From contig NZ_WVRE01000005.1 in NCBI RefSeq assembly GCF_013111185.1, positions 186,001 through 250,000 on the forward strand: a stretch of DNA of 64,000 nt. The letters are read 5' to 3'. Within the stretch, counting starts at the first letter, position 1, and each line of letters begins with the position of its first letter. The DNA is from Ruegeria sp. HKCCD7303. GTDB lineage: Bacteria; Pseudomonadota; Alphaproteobacteria; Rhodobacterales; Rhodobacteraceae. The notes under the pieces are model-generated. The model saw only the letters and a list, made by a program, of their open reading frames with translations, ran no database searches and was not told the origin of the DNA. Made by a program: the position numbers and the translations under genes. Shown here piece by piece: positions 9,746 to 18,454 of the stretch.

Positions 9746-10891
9746 ATGTTGCCGTCCGGCCAGATCCATTCTAGCGCAGATGCCCGGCGGATAGCCCGCA
9801 GGCGTCTGCCTTGGATGGTGTTTGATTACATGGATGGCAACGCGGGTGAAGAACACGGCGCGGAGTTAAACCGGCGCGCCTTGCAGGACATTCGCCTGCG
9901 CACGCGGGTTCTGGTGGATGTCAGCCAGCGCAGCCTGGATTTGGCTGTCTTTGACCATGCTGCCAAACGGCCTTTTGGTATCTCTCCAATGGGGATGTGC
10001 AATCTGGCTGCGCCCGACGCGGACCTTATGCTGGCGCGCCTGGCAGCTGACTACGAAATCCCGCACGGGGTTTCGACCGTAGCCTCGACGCCGTTGGAAA
10101 AGATCATCGAAGTGGCTGAAGGGCACGCCTGGTTCCAACTGTACTTCAGCGGCGACGGCAGCAGCGCTATGGGTCTTGTGGACCGGGCCGAAGCGGCAGG
10201 CTATCGCACACTAGTTCTGACACTGGATGTACCAGAAGTTGGCAGACGTCCGCGCGAACTGCGCCACGGTTTCAAGATGCCGTTTCGGATCGGGCCCAGG
10301 CAGTTTTTCGATTTCGCGCTGCATCCACGCTGGTCGCTGAACACTTTGTTCCGCGGCAAGCCACAGATGGCAAATTTTCCAGACGGCACCTTTGATCGCA
10401 CCGAATCCCGCGCGCGTGCCGATTGGAACTATCTCAGTCGGTTGCGTGACCGATGGCCAGGCAAGCTGGTCGTCAAAGGCGTTCTGGATGCCGAAGATGC
10501 ACAGCGCCTCAAACAAGCGGGAGTGGATGCCATACAGGTGTCCAGCCACGGTGGTCGGCAGCTAGATGCTGCAATCCCTCCCGCTCTCGCGCTGCCCGCC
10601 ATTCGTCAGGCGGTTGGCTCGGATTTTCCATTGTTCTACGACAGTGGGCTGCGCAGCGGTGAAGACGTTGTGAAGGTGCTGGCGTCAGGTGCTGATTTTG
10701 CCTTTCTGGGGCGCATTCTGTTATATGCAATCGCTGCTGGAGGAGAGACTGGGTTGCGAACCCTTTGGGATGTGCTGTCGCAGGAGACGAGCCTGACCCT
10801 TGCCCAGATTGGCGCAACAACACCCAGACCGGCTCAGCTTGGCCAGAGCCTGGATCGTTCGCAATTTTTGCTTCAAGAGAGCAAAACGTAA
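9746..10891 (+). CDS. FMN-dependent alpha-hydroxyacid dehydrogenase/oxidase (LldD/glycolate oxidase family)
   Basis: This 381-residue TIM-barrel flavoprotein oxidises a 2-hydroxyacid to a 2-oxoacid. Family hallmarks are an N-terminal FDYMDGNAGEE with the active-site Tyr, the WFQLYF strand, LTLDVPEVGRRPRELRHGF, and the C-terminal catalytic SSHGGRQLD holding the base His and substrate Arg (Ser replaces the usual Asn). GAGG precedes the ATG. It is 10 bp after comE and surely co-transcribed. The context suggests 3-sulfolactate as substrate, yielding sulfopyruvate for ComDE; the sequence alone fits L-lactate or glycolate equally well. Confidence 0.82.
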   Translation: MLPSGQIHSSADARRIARRRLPWMVFDYMDGNAGEEHGAELNRRALQDIRLRTRVLVDVSQRSLDLAVFDHAAKRPFGISPMGMCNLAAPDADLMLARLAADYEIPHGVSTVASTPLEKIIEVAEGHAWFQLYFSGDGSSAMGLVDRAEAAGYRTLVLTLDVPEVGRRPRELRHGFKMPFRIGPRQFFDFALHPRWSLNTLFRGKPQMANFPDGTFDRTESRARADWNYLSRLRDRWPGKLVVKGVLDAEDAQRLKQAGVDAIQVSSHGGRQLDAAIPPALALPAIRQAVGSDFPLFYDSGLRSGEDVVKVLASGADFAFLGRILLYAIAAGGETGLRTLWDVLSQETSLTLAQIGATTPRPAQLGQSLDRSQFLLQESKT

Positions 10892-10978
10892 CTGCACGCG
10901 GCGCCAGTCCATACACCTGCCCCGCGCGGTTTGTGAAATGAATAGGCAAGATGCCGTGTCGGCCTCGCCATTTGGCGT

Positions 10979-11797
10979 TTAATTGAAGAAGACTTTCAAT
11001 CCAAAATACGGTCCATGTTGGGTAACATCATAGGCGAAAGCACCGGTGCTCAGCGTGTCGCTGAAGTCAACACTGAAGTACCGATAGCCAAATGTGATCG
11101 CTGTTCTTTCCCACGGCTGGTAGTCAAAACCGATATTCGCCCCGATCTGCAGATCGTTACCACCCGCACCGAAGCCACCAAGATCAAGGGACGTGATAGC
11201 CGTCCAACGGTCGTTCAGTCTCCACATGCCGCGGGCACCGATAACGGGCTCGACCCATCCCGGATCACCGCCCAATACCGGTGGTGTTGTTGGGCCCGGT
11301 GTTGTGATGTCAATCTCCTGCCGGATCGAGTTGTACCGAATGCCCCCCTGAAGATCGATGGTATAGCGTTGATTGGCCGCGCCATAGGTGCCATCCGCAA
11401 TACGATAAGCCCCCAAGATTCCGAACCATTTTTGACGTACATCTACGTTCACCGAGGCCCCAATCGGTCCGGGCAGTGTCGCGTCTTCTTCTATGCCCAC
11501 ATAATTGGCGTCAACAATGATACCAAAATCGCCATTCCATGACTCGTAACGCCCGGCGGCGGCGAAATCGAGAACCTCCAAAACATCACCCAGATCAAGA
11601 TCAAGATCAGCCGAGACACCCGCAACGGTGGACGTTCCGGTGGTCCTGAGTGGTGTGAATAGGTAAAAGCCAAGCGTGTGCCGCCAACCCTCGTCATCCT
11701 GCCCTGGCGGGGGCAAGGATTGAGCGGACGCTGCAGAAGCCAGCAGACAGGTCAGAGTAATTGTGCTTGCGCCGCAAGCAGATTTTTTGAAGTTCAT
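10979..11797 (-). CDS. Outer-membrane beta-barrel protein, unidentified family
   Basis: This protein of about 272 residues begins with a signal peptide (cleavage likely after ASAASA). A barrel follows with alternating amphipathic strands, for example FGFDYQPWERTAITFGYRYFSVDF, and a terminal phenylalanine-rich strand ending KVFFN. The ATG at 11797 is chosen because AGGAGA precedes it; an upstream start lacks this and would bury the signal peptide. It lies 69 bp after the sulfatase gene on the same strand. Function is unknown; it may be a porin-like channel for sulfated substrates, which is a guess from context. Confidence 0.72.
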   Translation of the reverse strand: MNFKKSACGASTITLTCLLASAASAQSLPPPGQDDEGWRHTLGFYLFTPLRTTGTSTVAGVSADLDLDLGDVLEVLDFAAAGRYESWNGDFGIIVDANYVGIEEDATLPGPIGASVNVDVRQKWFGILGAYRIADGTYGAANQRYTIDLQGGIRYNSIRQEIDITTPGPTTPPVLGGDPGWVEPVIGARGMWRLNDRWTAITSLDLGGFGAGGNDLQIGANIGFDYQPWERTAITFGYRYFSVDFSDTLSTGAFAYDVTQHGPYFGLKVFFN

Positions 11798-11866
11798 GTG
11801 CCAATCTCCTAGCTTTTCACTTCCACAGGAACAGGCCACGCTGGTGATGCTTCGACAAATCGCACC

Positions 11867-13534
11867 TCATTTGCTGACCGAGGATTGCTTGATTTTGAAT
11901 GCCTCAACTGCCGCGGCGGTTTCAGGGCGAATGTTTTCAATCCCCTCGTAAGGTATGCCGAATGCGGGTTTCTCGTCAGGGAATTTTTCCTTCCGGGCTT
12001 GGTGACGAGCGAGAATTCGAACGAATTCCTGACCTCCCCAAGCACCGACTTCAGTCGAGACAGGGTACTTTTCATGAGTGTCGCGATAAATGTCTATGAA
12101 GTCTGCCAAAATACCGTTTGTGAGGTCCTTCGGCAGGTTCATTCGGAATTTATCCTTAATGATGGCTCCGGGTTTATCAATGTTATACACAATCAACGAG
12201 TCTCGGCGACCTTTGGATTCATCAGCGAACAAAATCGAAGCTGACTGATCGACGCCATCTACCAGCCGATCGCGCGGGATGAACCCATCTGCGCCAGCGA
12301 TACGTGACAGTGTCGTATAGAGATCGGAGACGTGTAAGATGTTATTAACCATTGAATCTGGGCCGATAACACCAGGCCAGCGAATAAAGGCGTCAACTCG
12401 AACCCCGCCTTCGGTGGTGTCGCCTTTGCCACCTTTGTAGATCATAGGCGTGAAGCCGGATTGAGGTGAGTATTTGGTGAAATGTCCGTTATCACCCATG
12501 ACAACAACGACAGTGTTATTCGCGACGTCCAGATTTTCCATTTCGGCGAAGATTTCCCCGAGGTATTCATCGAGCAACTGGAGCTTATCGGCGTAGAGGC
12601 CACCATTGGGTGACTCTGGCCCAGTTCTTCCGGTGCGCGTGTTATGTAGTGGGATCATCGGCCAGTATTGAAGGAAGAACGGTTGCTCACCGGTTGCAAG
12701 ACGTCTTAGCTCTTCTATCGTCTTGTCTTGATACGCTTGGTTCATCTCATCGTATTTCAATGCGCCCCAACGTTCACCAGGTTGCATTCTAATCTCCCGG
12801 ATTGGTCCACCTGCCTCGCCTTCGATGACGGTCATCATTGCTGAAGCGTCTGGGCGGAACCATTCGTCGAGCACGTACTCAGGGACAAAATCTCCGATAC
12901 CAACTGAGACTTGCTCGCGAATGGCATCGTCGTTGAAAATCGTAAGCTGACCTTGTTGGTGGATCGCATGTTGTGCGTAATCGAAACCCTGGTTCATCGC
13001 CCAGCTCTCAGCGATGTCACCCATGTGCCATTTACCTACATGGCTGGTAGCATAGCCAGCTTCTTTAAGAACCTCAGCAAGAGTGACTTCCTTTCCTGGA
13101 AGACCGAAGCCAGCTATATCCACAGTCGTGTTCCCCATTCCCATGCGTACTGGAAGACGCCCAGTCATTTGAGCAACCCGTGTCGGAGTACAGGATGGTT
13201 CGGTGTACATTCGCACCATCCGCATACCTTCGTCCGAGAATTGGTTGATGTTCGGAGTTTCGATGCCGCGTACTGCGTTGAGTTCCGGTATGCCCATATC
13301 CCCGAAACCGAGATCATCAATCAGGATGGAAACGATATTTGGCGGATTGCCTTTATTGCGCTCCCGAAACTCGGAAAGTAGCGCGTCAACCGCAGCATCA
13401 TCCTCGGCCCATTTTTCGGCGTGCTGGGCTTGCAGTATGTAAAACTCAGCGTCGTGAATGATGGGCGCTTCCTGCGCCGTCACCATTTGGGCTGCAAAAC
13501 AAAGGCTTGCCGAAAGAAAAATAACTTTTCTCAT
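11867..13534 (-). CDS. Secreted sulfatase (arylsulfatase family)
   Basis: A type I sulfatase of about 555 residues with an N-terminal signal peptide (cleaved near MVTAQEA). The formylglycine motif is CTPTR at about residue 115, the metal-binding IDDLGFGDMG lies at about 74, and HVGKWHMGD and MGDNGHFTKYSP supply the Lys/His and Asp-Asn metal ligands. It hydrolyses sulfate esters in the periplasm after maturation of the Cys by a formylglycine-generating enzyme, which is not in this window. AGGAGC precedes the ATG at 13534; an earlier ATG five codons upstream lacks a site. It lies 20 bp after the DUF3179 gene. Confidence 0.88.
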   Translation of the reverse strand: MRKVIFLSASLCFAAQMVTAQEAPIIHDAEFYILQAQHAEKWAEDDAAVDALLSEFRERNKGNPPNIVSILIDDLGFGDMGIPELNAVRGIETPNINQFSDEGMRMVRMYTEPSCTPTRVAQMTGRLPVRMGMGNTTVDIAGFGLPGKEVTLAEVLKEAGYATSHVGKWHMGDIAESWAMNQGFDYAQHAIHQQGQLTIFNDDAIREQVSVGIGDFVPEYVLDEWFRPDASAMMTVIEGEAGGPIREIRMQPGERWGALKYDEMNQAYQDKTIEELRRLATGEQPFFLQYWPMIPLHNTRTGRTGPESPNGGLYADKLQLLDEYLGEIFAEMENLDVANNTVVVVMGDNGHFTKYSPQSGFTPMIYKGGKGDTTEGGVRVDAFIRWPGVIGPDSMVNNILHVSDLYTTLSRIAGADGFIPRDRLVDGVDQSASILFADESKGRRDSLIVYNIDKPGAIIKDKFRMNLPKDLTNGILADFIDIYRDTHEKYPVSTEVGAWGGQEFVRILARHQARKEKFPDEKPAFGIPYEGIENIRPETAAAVEAFKIKQSSVSK

Positions 13535-13554
13535 GTCGCTCCTGCTCATTGGCT

Positions 13555-14808
13555 CTATTCCGGTTCTGTGTGCGTTTCGGGTTTTGGGGGTTTCTGCATC
13601 TCTTCTGCATCCAAGGTCTGAGGTCCGATGCGATTGATGTCAGTATCCGGGAAGAACTCGACCCAGACATGCCAGAACATTCCGGATCTTAGAGTCTCGA
13701 CACGACTGAGATTTCCTTGGTCCGAATTTCCGAAGAAGTCGATTTCGGTTACCGGTTCTCCGCTGTCATTGTACCAGACCCCTACGCTTTCATAGGCTGG
13801 ATCATAGGCAACGACGAGATCACGACCGCCCACGGTAGCGTTGATCAACCCCTTATGCTCGGCAATGAACTCATCGGTCCAGCACACAGCATCGTCACCC
13901 ACTGTCACACCCCAGACATAGGTCTTGTTGGGCAACCGGTCGTCGCTGTGGCTCATGTTATCCATGACCGGCGCTGCCTCTTGATGCTGTTTCGCAATGC
14001 CCGAGGCGAACACAGTTTCTGTGAATAGATCGAAGAGTTTTAGAAACGGGTTCGAAGAAGGCTTGTTCAAAAACACCTCGCCGTCCGGAAAAGCCTTTTG
14101 AAATCCCCGAAAACTCATCCGGAAAGTGGGCCAGGGCTGCATGGCGGATTGTTTGGACGTATCGCTATCAAAGTGACCATAGATCTGCTGAATGGGTTCG
14201 CCAGTGAGGTTGTCGCGCAGGATCAGGTTGTTGCCGTGCTGGGCCATGACTTCCAGATCAAGCCGCTTACCATTTATCTGCGGTTTGTAGGCCAGACCCA
14301 GGTTCGCCATGGCGCAATACGTCATGACGATGTCATCGCCTCCAAGTCCATCGGCATTGCCAGCCAGGTGGGGGCGCATCAACTGCCCGTCGGAATGCGC
14401 GCGGGCATGGCCGTTGTTTTCGATCACCAAAACGCTGGCCGACGGATTAATGAAGTCCTTAGCTTCCGAGATCGGATAATACCGGGCGCTGTCTTGCTGG
14501 TTACGCAAACCGACGTGAACCCAGACCCACGGGAAGACGAACAGGAATAAAATTAATAAAGTTACTGCAGGCACACCCAGAAAGAACAACCAGCCTGGTC
14601 CGCCGCCCATAAAATGGCCAACCAGCATCAAAGCCAACCCACTTACGCCCGCAGCGATATAGGCGTTTTCGTTTCGAATGAAACGGATCATGTTGTTCCG
14701 CTTTACCTTCAAAACCATCTGGCTGATGTCTCCAAGGTCGCGAAAATACATGAACCCAATGGTCAGCGAAACGACAAGACCCAAATAAAACAAAATGTTG
14801 GCCAGCAT
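13555..14808 (-). CDS. DUF3179-domain membrane protein
   Basis: This 417-residue protein has three N-terminal membrane segments (about residues 4-22, 49-66 and 72-97). A soluble region follows with the DUF3179 core around MTYCAMANLGLAYKP (about residue 165-185); the family usually has a Cys-rich version of this motif. The C-terminus is Pro/Glu-rich. The family function is not established. It is 20 bp upstream of the sulfatase and on the same strand, so the two are probably one operon together with the outer-membrane protein. Confidence 0.75.
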   Translation of the reverse strand: MLANILFYLGLVVSLTIGFMYFRDLGDISQMVLKVKRNNMIRFIRNENAYIAAGVSGLALMLVGHFMGGGPGWLFFLGVPAVTLLILFLFVFPWVWVHVGLRNQQDSARYYPISEAKDFINPSASVLVIENNGHARAHSDGQLMRPHLAGNADGLGGDDIVMTYCAMANLGLAYKPQINGKRLDLEVMAQHGNNLILRDNLTGEPIQQIYGHFDSDTSKQSAMQPWPTFRMSFRGFQKAFPDGEVFLNKPSSNPFLKLFDLFTETVFASGIAKQHQEAAPVMDNMSHSDDRLPNKTYVWGVTVGDDAVCWTDEFIAEHKGLINATVGGRDLVVAYDPAYESVGVWYNDSGEPVTEIDFFGNSDQGNLSRVETLRSGMFWHVWVEFFPDTDINRIGPQTLDAEEMQKPPKPETHTEPE

Positions 14809-14832
14809 TCAGATCGCCTTTCTTACGTGTGG

Positions 14833-15060
14833 TTAGCCCTCGGGAGATTTGGACTTGGACGCGAGGTAAAGCCGAATTTCGTCCTCAAGCCCCCGAAGGC
14901 TATCGGTTAAGTCTGCATAAGTTGGATCGCTAGCATCACAGGGCAGCAGTGCTATCAAACTCTCATAATCTGCACAGATTTGAGCAAACACCGTGTCCGA
15001 ACTGCGCAATCGACCGATTTCATTCGCTTGGTTTGGAAATACTAATGTCAATGAGTTCAT
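14833..15060 (-). CDS. Small hypothetical protein
   Basis: About 75 residues, acidic, predicted mostly helical (SDTVFAQICADYESLIALLP ... LRGLEDEIRLYLAS). It ends 24 bp before the DUF3179 gene and is in the same direction, so it could be the first gene of the DUF3179-sulfatase operon. A G-rich GGGG site lies 6 bases before the ATG at 15060; ATG at 15066 and TTG at 15072 are alternatives. No family was recognised, but the sequence has normal codon character and no low-complexity bias. Confidence 0.5.
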   Translation of the reverse strand: MNSLTLVFPNQANEIGRLRSSDTVFAQICADYESLIALLPCDASDPTYADLTDSLRGLEDEIRLYLASKSKSPEG

Positions 15061-15171
15061 ATCCATCCCCAAGCTGTCTGATCTCGGTCAGGCCTCAGCG
15101 AAAAGGCAAATCCCCCTCCTTTAAAAAGGAGTATACACAAAATTCATTTACATATTCAGGTATCTTAACGT

Positions 15172-15188
15172 ATGTTACGACGTAACAT
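15172..15188. promoter_or_regulatory. Perfect 17-nt palindrome upstream of the TPR regulator
   Basis: ATGTTACG and CGTAACAT flank a single A. The site ends 12 bases before the GTG start of the TPR regulator and lies about 110 bp from the start of the divergent small gene. Its position over the ribosome-binding region suggests an autoregulatory operator. A separate hairpin (CTCCTTT/AAAGGAG, 15116-15131) lies just to the left. Confidence 0.55.
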
Positions 15189-15200
15189 GTTTATTTTCAG

Positions 15201-16592
15201 GTGCTTACGAAACAATCAACAGCGACAGATGCGATGACTTCAAGAGGCTTGCGTTCAGAATCGGGGCCCAATCCCATCCCGAAAAACCTGACTGAAATCC
15301 AGATCCAACAGGCGTTGGATTCGATTTTGAACAGCCCGGAGTTTGACGGCGCTGAACGTCTTCAGTCCTTTCTGCGCTATGTTGTTGAAACTATGTTAGC
15401 TGGCCACGCCGACGACATCCGGGCCAAGTCTGTGGCCGAGGACGTATATGGCAGAACATTGGGTGGGCGCGGCGATCCAATGGCCGTTGTACGTGTCGAT
15501 GCCGGTCGTATGCGCAGACGATTAGCCAACTATTATTCGAACTCCGGCAAGGATGAGTGTTTGCGCATTCATGTTGATCCCGGAGGGTATGTACCCCGAT
15601 TTGAGGTACTTTCACCTGATCAGGAAAACGGATCGCCACGTCCTTTACGACGCTATTGGTGGCACGGCGCCGCTGTAGCAACCGTATTCGCTTTGTGCGC
15701 AACCGGCCTTTACCTTCAGCTCAAACCTCAGGCATCAACGGTGACCACTTCCCAATCTGAAACCGAAAGGAAACAGCAAGCAGTCCGAGAAGCGCTGTTT
15801 TCCACCAATCCCATCAAACTACAGGCGGTTAACCTTGCTGAAGAAGCGCGCCCCTTGATGTTTCCGGTTCTGGATCGCGCACGGTTGCAGGCCGTCAGCG
15901 GTATGTTCAAGCGCGCCATTGCGCTGGACGGGTCGTATTTTGGTGGCTACGCGGGGTCAGCACAAGCATTGGGTATTCTTGCGATTACCACTCCGCCCAG
16001 CGAAGAAAGGCGCACTTTGCTGGATCTGGCCAAAACGCATGCCGACAAAGCCGTCGAACTGGCACCGGATGAAGGGTGGAGCCACTCTGCCCTTGCACTT
16101 ATCTCCTTTGCCCAGCGGGATTTCGACACGACCCTCGCCCAATCAAACCGCGCGGTCAGCCTTGCACCTGAAGACATCCATGTCACAAATTTTGACGCGT
16201 TGTTTGCCTTGTTTGGCGGCGACTTCGAACGCGCCATCGCGTCAGCCAGACGCGCGCAAAACGACGATACGACCAATCGGAGGTTCCCTTACCGAAGCGT
16301 TTTGGCGTCAGCGAGTTTTCATCTAGGGGACTATCAGGGCTGCGTTGACCAGTTCAACACGTCCATCAGGCTGGGTGATCCTGTCAGCGCCATATCAATC
16401 GGGTACCTCGCCGCCGCCTATCAAAAGATGGGAGAACACGACCGCGCAAGGGCAACAGTCCTTCTGTTGGAGGAGGCTTGGCCTGACTACCCTTTGCCGT
16501 CTTTGCTTCGTGCGCTGTTTGCAGATCAGCGCCACGCCGAAGACATTATCAGTGCGCTTGCCCAGATTGCGACGCAGCAAGCAGGTAAATAA
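15201..16592 (+). CDS. Membrane-anchored regulator: N-terminal DNA-binding-like region plus TPR
   Basis: This 463-residue protein reads from a GTG start. The N-terminal about 135 residues (RLQSFLRYVVETMLAGH, KSVAEDVYGR, DPMAVVRVDAGRMRRRLANYY) match a region often found ahead of membrane and TPR segments in alphaproteobacterial signalling proteins, and are probably DNA-binding. One membrane segment follows at about 152-174, then TPR-like helical repeats to the end. The arrangement resembles CadC/ToxR-type one-component regulators. It is divergent to the DUF3179-sulfatase-barrel genes and may control them. The exact function of the N-terminal region is inferred. Confidence 0.65.
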   Translation: MLTKQSTATDAMTSRGLRSESGPNPIPKNLTEIQIQQALDSILNSPEFDGAERLQSFLRYVVETMLAGHADDIRAKSVAEDVYGRTLGGRGDPMAVVRVDAGRMRRRLANYYSNSGKDECLRIHVDPGGYVPRFEVLSPDQENGSPRPLRRYWWHGAAVATVFALCATGLYLQLKPQASTVTTSQSETERKQQAVREALFSTNPIKLQAVNLAEEARPLMFPVLDRARLQAVSGMFKRAIALDGSYFGGYAGSAQALGILAITTPPSEERRTLLDLAKTHADKAVELAPDEGWSHSALALISFAQRDFDTTLAQSNRAVSLAPEDIHVTNFDALFALFGGDFERAIASARRAQNDDTTNRRFPYRSVLASASFHLGDYQGCVDQFNTSIRLGDPVSAISIGYLAAAYQKMGEHDRARATVLLLEEAWPDYPLPSLLRALFADQRHAEDIISALAQIATQQAGK

Positions 16593-16938
16593 AGGAACTG
16601 AATATTTTCTCAGAACAGTTCCCCGCCCCGTAAGGTTCAAATGCATTCGCAGGCAGCCATGGTCTCTGACACAACTTCATTCCCAAAGTGTCACCGGTCG
16701 GAATTTGTTATCCAGGCTGTCCGCGACTGGATTGCCGCCGTCAGCGCCAAGACGACTTACGTCGAAACTGGTAACCCGTATGAGAATGGATGACACGACG
16801 GCTTCAATTTACAGTTCAGGGACGAGCAGCTCAGCGGACGAACCTGCCGTACTATGTCGAGCCGTTTAAACTTTTCTAAGGGCCTCAGAGCATTTGCTCT
16901 GGGCCCAATCAAAAAAGAATTTTACACCCAAATGGTCG
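16593..16938. other. Non-coding gap with an imperfect hairpin
   Basis: About 345 bp without a supported gene. A stem at 16880-16906 (GGGCC-CAGAGC pairing with GCTCTG-GGCCC, loop ATTT, one bulged T) lies about 33 bp beyond the DUF4242 stop on the minus strand, where it is followed by TTAGAAAAGTTT. It is a possible terminator for that gene. A plus-strand frame through this region is not gene-like. Confidence 0.45.
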
Positions 16939-17202
16939 TTATGCAGACAAGTCCATGGCTGCAACAACACTCTCGTATGGCAGACCTGCGGTATCGTTCA
17001 GTCGACGAACTTGTTCAGCACTTTCGCCATCAAACAAGCACATGCAACGACCGTCTTCCGGGGCAAAAGTTGAGCGGACATAGCTTATCTTATCCCCTTC
17101 TGCGGTCATTTTTTGTGCTGTCGCTATCGCTGCCTTCTGGGCAGCACCCAAGTCATCCATGCTTATACCCTTGAGGTTTCTTTCGACCATAAAAACAGAC
17201 AT
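16939..17202 (-). CDS. DUF4242-family small protein
   Basis: 87 residues starting MSVFMVERNLKG, with AAQKAAIATAQKM, a central SYVRSTFAPEDGRCMCLFDG and an end matching the ferredoxin-like DUF4242 fold (LNDTAGLPYESVVAAMDL). Family members have been called nickel-binding or are uncharacterised; the function here is not known. AAGGGAGC precedes the ATG at 17202, which is preferred over a longer start eight codons upstream. It is divergent to a LysR gene, its probable regulator. Confidence 0.75.
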   Translation of the reverse strand: MSVFMVERNLKGISMDDLGAAQKAAIATAQKMTAEGDKISYVRSTFAPEDGRCMCLFDGESAEQVRRLNDTAGLPYESVVAAMDLSA

Positions 17203-17327
17203 CTCGCTCCCTTTCCAAACTGTCAAAACCAGTGCGTCTATTGCATCACGGGTCTGTAACGCAGGGAACTATCGATACCTTATGACTTAATAACTCCAGG
17301 TTTGGATAAATCGGTGTATTCTGCGGT

Positions 17328-17339
17328 ATAGTTGACTAT
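17328..17339. promoter_or_regulatory. Short LysR-box-like inverted repeat
   Basis: ATAGT and ACTAT flank TG in the 163-bp gap between the DUF4242 and LysR genes, 26 bp before the LysR start. The short arms make it only a weak candidate. Confidence 0.25.
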
Positions 17340-17365
17340 CGCCATAAGTGACGAGGTGCCTCAAA

Positions 17366-18244
17366 ATGGAGATGTCTCAGATTAGATACGTTTTATCCGC
17401 GGCAAAACACCTGAATTTCACCAAAGCTGCCGCAGAGTGCAACGTGAGCCAACCAGCGTTGACCAAGGGCGTCAAGTCTCTGGAAGCAGAACTAGGTGCA
17501 CAGGTTTTTCATCGGGAAGGTCGAAAAATTTTGGTCAGCGACTTTGGGAAGTCAATGCTGCCGCATCTACAGCACATCGTTGACGAAGCAGCAGCTACAC
17601 AAGCACTGGCTCAGAATTTTCGCTTACTCGAAAAGGTGCCATTGCGCTTGGGTGTCCTATCCACAATTGGGCATGTTCGCCTGGCTCGGTTTCTGGCTCA
17701 ATTCGAGAAAAACCACAGCGGCTTGGAGTTGTCAGTCAATGAAGCAAGCGCGCCTGACTTAAAGAAAAAACTCTCAGATGGCGATATCGATGTCGCTTTG
17801 ATGACGCTGACTGAAGAGTTGGAAGAAGAGTTCAGGGCGAGACCACTATACGTCGAAAGATATGTGGTTGTATTCCCTCCCGAGCACCGTCTTGGACAAC
17901 TCAATTCGGTTTCGCTGCAAGACTTATCGCAAGAAAACTACGTGGATCGCCTGGCCTGTGAGCTGCGTGAGATGGTGATGTCGGTCTGCCAGTCGAAGGG
18001 CGTGGAACTGTACGCTCGCTTCCGCTCTGAGCGAGAAGATTGGGTGCAAGCGATGGTCGCTGCAGGCATTGGTTTTGCCTTTATGCCTGAGTACTCGGTT
18101 AGTTTACCGGGCTTGTTACAGCGCCCGCTTGTAGAGCCGGAAGTTTCAAGAACGATTGCAGCTTTCACAGTTCCAGGTCGAAAACACTCGCCCGCACTTG
18201 AAGCCCTAATGAGGTCGTCGCAAACTTTCGCTTGGCCGGGGTAA
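17366..18244 (+). CDS. LysR-family transcriptional regulator
   Basis: About 292 residues. The helix-turn-helix (NFTKAAAECNVSQPALTKGVKSLEAELG) is followed by a substrate-binding-like effector domain. The ATG at 17366 is chosen because GAGG lies 9 bases upstream and the protein then begins with the usual first helix (MSQIRYVLSAAKHLNFT). The group resembles CynR/OxyR-type members, but the target cannot be read. The divergent DUF4242 gene is the obvious target candidate. Confidence 0.88.
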   Translation: MEMSQIRYVLSAAKHLNFTKAAAECNVSQPALTKGVKSLEAELGAQVFHREGRKILVSDFGKSMLPHLQHIVDEAAATQALAQNFRLLEKVPLRLGVLSTIGHVRLARFLAQFEKNHSGLELSVNEASAPDLKKKLSDGDIDVALMTLTEELEEEFRARPLYVERYVVVFPPEHRLGQLNSVSLQDLSQENYVDRLACELREMVMSVCQSKGVELYARFRSEREDWVQAMVAAGIGFAFMPEYSVSLPGLLQRPLVEPEVSRTIAAFTVPGRKHSPALEALMRSSQTFAWPG

Positions 18245-18454
18245 GCACGTTGGCTTTGGTCTCGGCAGCACCGTTCTCGACTGCCTCCCGTCATAGACTA
18301 TAGGCAGTCCCGAAACCGACATTCATTGAATAACCGCTCGTCGTTATCAGGCGCAACTTTGCGGCCGACAATTCTGCAAACGACTGAAAAATCGCCTCAT
18401 CGGAGATATGTGTTCGACTAGTGCGTCTGGCATAGATGTAATAACCTGTTTAGC

